Assembly (NCBI GenBank): GCA_020853835.1
Contig: JADYYC010000001.1
Location: 1-12,904 of the forward strand
Length of the DNA: 12,904 nucleotides
Reading direction: 5' to 3'
From: Anaerolineales bacterium
Lineage (GTDB): Bacteria > Chloroflexota > Anaerolineae > Anaerolineales > UBA4823
In this document: piece after piece, positions 8,187-12,904 of the stretch
Position numbering within the stretch: position 1 is the stretch's first letter
Layout of the letters: each line of letters starts with the position of its first letter
The notes under the pieces: model-generated
Told to the model about the DNA's origin: nothing
The model's database searches: none
The model's input: the letters and a program-made list of their open reading frames with translations, nothing else
Program-made: the position numbers and the translations under genes

Positions 8187-9381
8187 GCCGCGCTCTCATC
8201 AAAAACCGGAGCCCGTCCTGGTAGAAATCGAGCCGGGTTTCACCATTCCGGATTTCATGCTCGCAGAGGTTCAAATCAAGCTGGCCTATGCTGATGAACA
8301 CATCCGTTCAGCCAGCGTCCAGCCCGAGCTCATCCGGCTCCAGGTAGAGGCGGAGGCCTCGCAGCCCGAACTGATCGAAAAGGTGCAGCGGATCGTGGAA
8401 TCGCTGGCCAAGGGCGCCATCCGGCCAAAAACCCAGATATTGGAAGATTACATGGACCGCCCTGTGCCTTACAAGGCGGATCCCATGCCAGAGCTGATCC
8501 GGCTGGCTGAAATCAGCCAGGAGAGCCCGGGGGTTTTCGCCCTGGGACCGCTCGTCACCCGCCTGGCGGGGTATTTCGAGAGCCAGTTCCTGGCCCTGGC
8601 GGATTCTTTCCAGGCTGCTCCGTACCGTTTTCCAACGCTCATACCGGCGCGCTACCTGGAGCGGGTCAACTATTTCCGGTCGTTTCCCCACTCGCTCACG
8701 TTTGCAACCCACCTGCGCTCCGATCTGGATGTGATCGACCGCTTCTCCCAGGAAGCCGCCTGCGCCGGCGGCGAACTGACGGCCTCGCCCGATTCCTTTG
8801 CGGCCGTGCAGAACCTGCTCTCGCCGGCGGTCTGTTATCACCTTTACTTCGCGCTGGCAGACAAGCCTCTGCCACAGGGTCAGGTCATCGCCACAGCCGT
8901 GGGACATTGCTTCCGCTACGAAGCCATCAACCTGACCTCGCTCGAGCGCCTGTGGGATTTCACCATGCGCGAGGTCATCTTTGTCGGTTCAAAAGATTTC
9001 GTGCTCGAAAACCGGGAGACCGCCCGCCAGCGCATGCGCGAGGCTTTTGAGCGCATCGGCCTGGCTTACCGGGTGGAGAACGCCAACGATCCGTTCTTCA
9101 TCGGAGAATTTCGCAAACAGGCGGCGTTCCAGAGCGCCTTCCAACTCAAGTTCGAGATACGCGTCAGCCTGCCGTTCAACCAATCGACCCTGGCGGTTGG
9201 GTCCTACAACTACCACCAGGATTTCTTTGGGCGCAGCCTCAACATCACGCTGCCCGACGGGTCGCCCGCACACACCGGCTGCGTCGCGTTTGGCCTGGAG
9301 CGCATCGCCTTTGCGTTCCTGGCCCAGTTCGGGTTGGACCCGTCCGGATGGCCGGCGGAAGTCCGCCAGGCGGCTGCCTGA
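8176..9381 (+). CDS. Class II aaRS-like amino acid:[carrier protein] ligase
   Basis: A 401-residue protein with the core of a class II aminoacyl-tRNA synthetase. Motif 2-like GHCFRYE (243-249) and motif 3-like CVAFGLER (369-376, Arg376) are visible. Three residues fit the zinc site of atypical (methanogen-type) seryl-tRNA synthetases and of the Bradyrhizobium amino acid:carrier protein ligases: Cys220 (SPAVCYHL), Glu266 (MREVIFVGS) and Cys369 (GCVAFG), with spacing close to that of the known ligases as I recall them. Those ligases activate Gly or Ala with ATP and load it on a carrier protein instead of tRNA. The carrier protein gene here overlaps this one by 11 bases, strong context support. 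The N-terminal 100 or so residues are not recognised and do not look like a SerRS tRNA-binding coiled coil. The amino acid used cannot be read from the sequence. Start chosen by ribosome binding site spacing. Confidence 0.82.
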   Translation: MEIEPRSHQKPEPVLVEIEPGFTIPDFMLAEVQIKLAYADEHIRSASVQPELIRLQVEAEASQPELIEKVQRIVESLAKGAIRPKTQILEDYMDRPVPYKADPMPELIRLAEISQESPGVFALGPLVTRLAGYFESQFLALADSFQAAPYRFPTLIPARYLERVNYFRSFPHSLTFATHLRSDLDVIDRFSQEAACAGGELTASPDSFAAVQNLLSPAVCYHLYFALADKPLPQGQVIATAVGHCFRYEAINLTSLERLWDFTMREVIFVGSKDFVLENRETARQRMREAFERIGLAYRVENANDPFFIGEFRKQAAFQSAFQLKFEIRVSLPFNQSTLAVGSYNYHQDFFGRSLNITLPDGSPAHTGCVAFGLERIAFAFLAQFGLDPSGWPAEVRQAAA

Positions 9382-9403
9382 AAGCCAGGTCACTAATTCG
9401 TCC

Positions 9404-9408
9404 AGGAG
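9404..9408 (+). promoter_or_regulatory. Ribosome binding site for the GNAT gene
   Basis: AGGAG lies 7 bases before the ATG at 9416. It supports this start over the much longer open frame that continues upstream to about 8981 inside the preceding gene. Confidence 0.7.
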
Positions 9409-9415
9409 ATGCCAG

Positions 9416-9922
9416 ATGAGCGCAGACCCATCCACACCTGAAACAATCTATCGCGAGGCGGTCGAGGCCGATTTCCCCGCAGTGGCGGCGCTGTATGAGA
9501 AGCTCGACAACCTGCTGCGCCAGCACACCTATTCCTTTCCCAGGGTCGAAAAGGTGGGCGAGCTCTGGCTGGATATGTTCCGGCGTACCCTGGGGCGCTT
9601 CAGCGTGCTTTACGTGGCTGAGCTGGAGGGCGAGATCGTCGGTTTTATCGTCGCCCGCCTGAAGCGCGTCCCCGAATACCTGGGCGGTGTGATGGTGGGC
9701 GAGCTCAAAGACATGTGGGTAGAGCCCAAAGTGCGCCGGCTGGGGATCGGCGAGGCGCTTCTGCGCCTGGCGATCGAATGGTGCCGCAGCCAGGAGGTCT
9801 ATTCCTGCGAGGCCCAGATCCTGCTCGGCAACGAGCCGATCATCGAGCTCGTCGAGTACCTGGGCATGAAAAAAGAGCTGTACCAGCTCCGCCTGAGCTG
9901 GGACGATTACAACGAAGGCTGA
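9416..9922 (+). CDS. GNAT-family N-acyltransferase
   Basis: A 168-residue single-domain GNAT. The acyl-CoA pyrophosphate-binding motif A reads RRLGIGEAL (107-115, the R/QxxGxG/A pattern), after the strand ELKDMWVEP, and a motif B-like region ends in VEYLGMKKELYQL. GNATs move an acyl group from CoA, or sometimes from a carrier protein, to an amine. It is placed right after the carrier protein and ligase genes, so it could use acetyl-CoA on a sugar amine, as in the acetylation step of nonulosonate synthesis, or aminoacyl-carrier protein as donor. The sequence does not decide between them. The open frame continues upstream into the ligase gene, but the ribosome binding site and domain start support the ATG at 9416. 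Confidence 0.87.
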   Translation: MSADPSTPETIYREAVEADFPAVAALYEKLDNLLRQHTYSFPRVEKVGELWLDMFRRTLGRFSVLYVAELEGEIVGFIVARLKRVPEYLGGVMVGELKDMWVEPKVRRLGIGEALLRLAIEWCRSQEVYSCEAQILLGNEPIIELVEYLGMKKELYQLRLSWDDYNEG

Positions 9923-9959
9923 AGCTGGCATTGACCCCTTATCGAGGCTGCCACACCCC

Positions 9960-10778
9960 ATGCTCGAAGTGACGAAGGCGCAGGTCGTCAAGCTGCTGGC
10001 GGACCTGGGGATCCAGAGCGGCGACGGCCTGCTGGTTCATTCGGCGGTGCAGTTCCTGGGCCGGCCGGCTGGCGGCCTCCAGATGTACCTCGACGCGTTG
10101 CTTGAGACGGTCGGGGAGGCGGGCACGCTGGTCGTGCCGGCCTTCAATTTCGATTTCACCCGGGGCGCCCCCTATGACCCGGCCAAAACGCCTTCGCGGG
10201 ATATGGGCGCGTTTTCCGAGTTTGTGCGCAACCAGCCGCAGGCGCGGCGCACCCTCCATCCGATGCAGTCGATCGCGATCCTGGGCCGCCATGCCGAGGA
10301 GCTAGCCAATCGAGATACGCCCTCGGCCTTTGGGCCGGGCTCGGCGTTCGAGCGCATGCTCGAGCTTGATTTCAAGCTGCTGCTGCTCGGCGCGGATGCG
10401 CGCGCCATCTCCATGTTCCATTACTGCGAGCAGCGGTGCAACGTGCCCTACCGGTATTGGAAAGAGTTTACGGGCCCGGTGCGCACCCCCGCGGGCTGGC
10501 AGGAGCGCACCTATCTATTGTACGTCCGCTACCAGACCATCCGGAGAGAGGCGCTGCTCCAGCCCGAGCTTACCCTGGACCCGGTCGTGGAATGGATGCG
10601 GGCGCGCCGGCAATGGCAAACCCTTCCGCTCAATTACGGCAGCCTGAGCGCCTGCCGGCTGCAGGATTTCGTCGCCGCGACAGAACGCTTCCTCGTGCAA
10701 GATCCCTGGTCGCTCGTGACAAACGTCCAGGTACTGCCCGATGGCAGCTACGAGATCCTGCAACAGCCCGAGGTTTGA
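9960..10778 (+). CDS. AAC(3)-fold N-acyltransferase (Antibiotic_NAT family)
   Basis: A 272-residue protein of the aminoglycoside 3-N-acetyltransferase fold. Motifs in order are LLVHSAV (24-30), GTLVVPAFNF (55-64), TLHPMQSIAILG (98-109, with His100 the likely catalytic base), GPGSAF (125-130) and HYCEQRCNVPYRYWK (154-168). Family members acylate amines with acetyl-CoA, and many non-resistance members sit in polysaccharide and natural-product loci. Context (carrier protein, aaCP ligase, GNAT, nonulosonate genes) points to an amino sugar acceptor, not an antibiotic. Using aminoacyl-carrier protein as donor is inference. The only Shine-Dalgarno candidate is GAGG (9944-9947), 12 bases upstream, which is long. 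It ends one base before the next gene's ATG. Confidence 0.88.
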   Translation: MLEVTKAQVVKLLADLGIQSGDGLLVHSAVQFLGRPAGGLQMYLDALLETVGEAGTLVVPAFNFDFTRGAPYDPAKTPSRDMGAFSEFVRNQPQARRTLHPMQSIAILGRHAEELANRDTPSAFGPGSAFERMLELDFKLLLLGADARAISMFHYCEQRCNVPYRYWKEFTGPVRTPAGWQERTYLLYVRYQTIRREALLQPELTLDPVVEWMRARRQWQTLPLNYGSLSACRLQDFVAATERFLVQDPWSLVTNVQVLPDGSYEILQQPEV

Positions 10779-10779
10779 A

Positions 10780-12099
10780 ATGCACAACATGCTGGATCTA
10801 ATTTACGAGCTCTGGTTCCTGCGCCGCGATCTGGTCTCCGACGGCTACGATTTCGCCCTCAAACGGCTGGCGGCTGAAATGAAGGGCCAGATGACCATCC
10901 ACGAGTATCCCACGGGCGAGCCCTGCTGGACCTGGCAGGCGCCCGAGAAGTGGAGCTGCAGCGCTGCCTACCTCGAAACCCTCGACGGGCGCCGCCTGAT
11001 CGACGCAGCCGATCACCCGCTCCACGTGGTCTCTTATTCGCTCCCGTTCGAAGGCGTGGTGAGCCGCGAGGAGCTTTTACGCCACCTGCACGTACACCCC
11101 AGGCTGCCGCACGCCATCCCCTTCGTCTTCAAGTACTACCAGCGCGACTGGGGTCTGTGCGCCTCGAGCATGCTGCGCGACACCCTGGACGAACCCTCCT
11201 ACCGGGTGGTGATCCGGAGCAAGTTCTCGCCCGGCACACTCAAGGTGGGCGAGGTGGTGATCCCCGGGCAGAGCGAGCAATCGTTTGTGCTGGCGGCCCA
11301 CCTGTGCCACCCCGCCATGGTCAACGACGACTTGACCGGCGTCCTGGTCGGGCTGGAAGCGGCCAAGGCGCTGCTCAGCGGGCCAAAGCCGTATTTCACC
11401 TACCGCCTGTTGATCGTGCCGGAGACGATCGGATCGCTCGCCTATCTGAGCCACAACGAAGCGCTCATACCTGGGATGGTTGGCGGGCTGTTCCTGGAGA
11501 TGCTTGGAAACGACTCGCCGCATGCCCTGCAAGGCTCCTTTCAACCACAAAGCCAGGTCGACCGCTGCTTTCGCAGCGCGCTTACGGCGCTGGATGCGCA
11601 CAGTTACAGCGCCCCCTACCGCACGGTGATCAACAACGACGAACGCCAGTTCAACGCGCCGGGGGTGCGCGTGCCGATGCTGTCGCTCTCGCGCGTCGAG
11701 CCGCCGGGGTCGCCCAACTGGCCTTATGCGGAATATCATTCCAGCCTCGACACGCCCGCCATCGTGACCGAAGAGCGGCTGCAAACCTCGGCGCAGGTCG
11801 TCCTGGACCTGATCGAAGCCTGGGAATGCAACCAGTATGTGGTGAATAATTTCAAAGGCGAGGTGTTCTGCTCGGGGTACGGGATCTGGATCGATTACCT
11901 CACCAACCCGGAGGGCCACCGGCGCCTGTTTGAGATCATGGAGCGCTGCGATGGATCGCGCACAGTGGCCGACATCGCGGTGGAATTAGAGATATCATTT
12001 CAAGCCGTTTGGGAGGTCGTCAGCCAGTTGCAGGCCAAAGAGCTGGTGTGGCTCAGCCGCGCGCCAAACCCGACCGACCCCGACCGCAGGCTGTCTTGA
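10780..12099 (+). CDS. DUF4910/COG4310-type aminopeptidase-like metalloprotein with C-terminal winged helix
   Basis: A 439-residue protein matching the polysaccharide-locus aminopeptidase-like family. A small N-terminal domain (DUF2172-like, about 40-150) is inserted before the M28-like Zn core. Candidate metal and catalytic residues are His174/His177 (HLCHP), Asp183/Asp184 (NDDLTG), Glu215 (VPETIGS) and His320 (YHSSLDTP), with NDERQFNAPGV (286-296) also conserved. Residues about 375-428 look like a winged-helix tail (GSRTVADIAVELEISFQAVW). The family is common in surface-glycan gene clusters but, to my knowledge, its reaction is unproven. Next to an aminoacyl-carrier system, it might remove an aminoacyl or peptidyl group from the sugar or carrier (inference). 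The open frame reaches up to 10741, but GAGG at 10770-10773 and the family N-terminus favour the ATG at 10780. Its stop overlaps the next start (TGATG). Confidence 0.86.
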   Translation: MHNMLDLIYELWFLRRDLVSDGYDFALKRLAAEMKGQMTIHEYPTGEPCWTWQAPEKWSCSAAYLETLDGRRLIDAADHPLHVVSYSLPFEGVVSREELLRHLHVHPRLPHAIPFVFKYYQRDWGLCASSMLRDTLDEPSYRVVIRSKFSPGTLKVGEVVIPGQSEQSFVLAAHLCHPAMVNDDLTGVLVGLEAAKALLSGPKPYFTYRLLIVPETIGSLAYLSHNEALIPGMVGGLFLEMLGNDSPHALQGSFQPQSQVDRCFRSALTALDAHSYSAPYRTVINNDERQFNAPGVRVPMLSLSRVEPPGSPNWPYAEYHSSLDTPAIVTEERLQTSAQVVLDLIEAWECNQYVVNNFKGEVFCSGYGIWIDYLTNPEGHRRLFEIMERCDGSRTVADIAVELEISFQAVWEVVSQLQAKELVWLSRAPNPTDPDRRLS

Positions 12100-12904
12100 T
12101 GAATCCCGTCTACTCAACCAAAAACCAGCTTAAGGTCTTACGCTGGCGGCTGCGTCGCCTGTCCACCGGGCTGCGCTATGGCGCAGAACGCCTGAACAGC
12201 GCCCCGGCTGTGCTGGGCAACGCCATGCCCAAGTCCGGCTCGCACCTGATCAACCAGATCGTCCAGGGGCTGCCGTCCATCGGGCCGTTTGTCAACCCCG
12301 GCTTTCCGCCCGTCAACCGGGACGAGCTCAACCAGAAGCAGCCCGACGCCCAGGTGCAGGCTAACATTGCGCGCATGCTGCCGGGCGACGTCGGCTACGG
12401 GTACGTGAAGGCGCGCCCGCCGTTTATCTCACTCCTCACCGGGCCAGGCCGGGCGACCGTGTTCGTGTTCCGCGATCCGCGCGATATGATCGTCTCGCAC
12501 GTCTTTTACGCCGCGCAGATGCACCCTGGTCACGGCATGCACCGCTACTACAACGAAACGCTCCAGACCATGGAGCAGCGCATCAATGCCGCGATCGAGG
12601 GGGTAGAACAGCCCGGCTCCGAGCTTTCGCCGATCCTGTCCAAGTACGAGGGCTATATGGGCTGGCTCGACCAGCCGGAGGTGCTCTGTTTGCGCTTCGA
12701 GGATCTGATCCTGGCGCGGGAGGCGGCGCTCGGCCGGCTGCTCGATTACCTTTGCCAGCGCGGCTTCCAGCCGCTGCTCGAGCGCTCGCGCGAGATCGAG
12801 CTCCTGCAACAGGCGGTTGCGCCCAGGAAATCGGGCACGTTTCGCAAGGGGCAGCCCGGCAACTGGCGCGAGCACTTCACCCCTGCCAACATCGACCTGT
12901 TCAA
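12099..12904 (+). CDS. PAPS-dependent sulfotransferase (3' truncated by the window)
   Basis: Open from ATG 12099 to the window edge: 268 residues with no stop. The PAPS 5'-phosphosulfate-binding loop is PKSGSHL (44-50). The 3'-phosphate-binding stretch FRDPRDMIVSH (124-134) is intact, and the late PAPS-binding segment FRKGQPGNWREHF (248-260) is a classic of the Sulfotransfer_1 family, so only the last few dozen residues should be missing. A basic N-terminus of about 35 residues precedes the first strand; it has no clear membrane segment. Where many family members have a catalytic His in a K-T/G-H motif after the second strand, this protein reads YVKARPPF (102-109), with Arg106 instead; the base may be shifted. 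The acceptor is unknown. The start overlaps the upstream stop by one base (TGATG). The PAPS supplier is the first gene of the window. Confidence 0.92.
   Translation, partial: MNPVYSTKNQLKVLRWRLRRLSTGLRYGAERLNSAPAVLGNAMPKSGSHLINQIVQGLPSIGPFVNPGFPPVNRDELNQKQPDAQVQANIARMLPGDVGYGYVKARPPFISLLTGPGRATVFVFRDPRDMIVSHVFYAAQMHPGHGMHRYYNETLQTMEQRINAAIEGVEQPGSELSPILSKYEGYMGWLDQPEVLCLRFEDLILAREAALGRLLDYLCQRGFQPLLERSREIELLQQAVAPRKSGTFRKGQPGNWREHFTPANIDLF

Noticed and set aside
9354..9367. GGCGGA/TCCGCC hairpin at the end of the ligase gene as a terminator
   Set aside because: It is inside the coding region, has only a 2-base loop and no following T-tract, and the next gene starts shortly after. It is probably chance in GC-rich DNA.
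8176..9381. Ordinary seryl-tRNA synthetase
   Set aside because: No tRNA-binding coiled-coil arm is visible, the metal triad is of the atypical type, and the gene overlaps a carrier protein gene.
8981..9922. 313-codon reading of the GNAT gene starting inside the ligase gene
   Set aside because: The first 145 codons are Ser/Arg-rich out-of-frame translation of the ligase, and an AGGAG correctly spaced before the ATG at 9416 starts the real domain.
9960..10778. Aminoglycoside resistance gene
   Set aside because: The fold matches AAC(3), but it is embedded in a coupled glycan operon with no mobile element or resistance context.
10741..10779. Upstream start for the DUF4910 gene
   Set aside because: The extra 13 residues overlap the AAC(3) gene and do not resemble the family. 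The ATG at 10780 has a GAGG at proper distance.

Overview
This is a gene-dense, GC-rich bacterial window with every supportable gene on the + strand. It holds eleven genes: the left-most lacks its 5' end and the right-most lacks its 3' end. Spacers are 0 to 66 bases, and five of the ten gene junctions overlap or nearly touch, so most of the window looks like one long operon. I see no rRNA, tRNA, mobile element, CRISPR array or intrinsic terminator. The host cannot be fixed from this alone. GC-rich codon use, a Sat-CysC fusion and the surface-glycan gene content would suit a Chloroflexota (Anaerolineae-like) bacterium, but that is a low-confidence inference.

Layout. Positions 1-1607 encode a fused ATP sulfurylase/APS kinase, the enzyme that makes the sulfate donor PAPS. 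After a 66-base spacer with a perfect 9-bp inverted repeat comes a nonulosonic (sialic acid-like) module. It contains a PtmA-like short-chain dehydrogenase (1674-2513), a CMP-nonulosonate cytidylyltransferase (2547-3311), a NeuB-type synthase fused to a sugar-phosphate isomerase/epimerase TIM barrel (3323-5245), and a capsule-type glycosyltransferase (5270-6955). A tightly coupled modification module follows: a class I methyltransferase (6952-7932), a small acyl carrier protein (7929-8186), a class II synthetase-like protein resembling amino acid:[carrier protein] ligases (8176-9381), a GNAT acyltransferase (9416-9922), an AAC(3)-fold N-acyltransferase (9960-10778) and a COG4310/DUF4910-type Zn aminopeptidase-like protein (10780-12099). 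The window closes with a PAPS-dependent sulfotransferase (12099 to the edge).

How they may work together (inference). The left module would build a CMP-activated nonulosonic acid and transfer it to a surface glycan. The middle module looks like a pathway that loads an amino acid onto a dedicated carrier protein and hands it to a sugar amine by one of the two adjacent acyltransferases, perhaps with methylation and trimming by the metallopeptidase. PAPS from the first gene would feed the sulfotransferase at the other end. The attractive hypothesis is a surface glycan carrying an aminoacylated and sulfated nonulosonic acid. The genes that normally make the nonulosonate precursor (dehydratase, aminotransferase, hydrolysing epimerase) are not in the window and would have to lie outside it.
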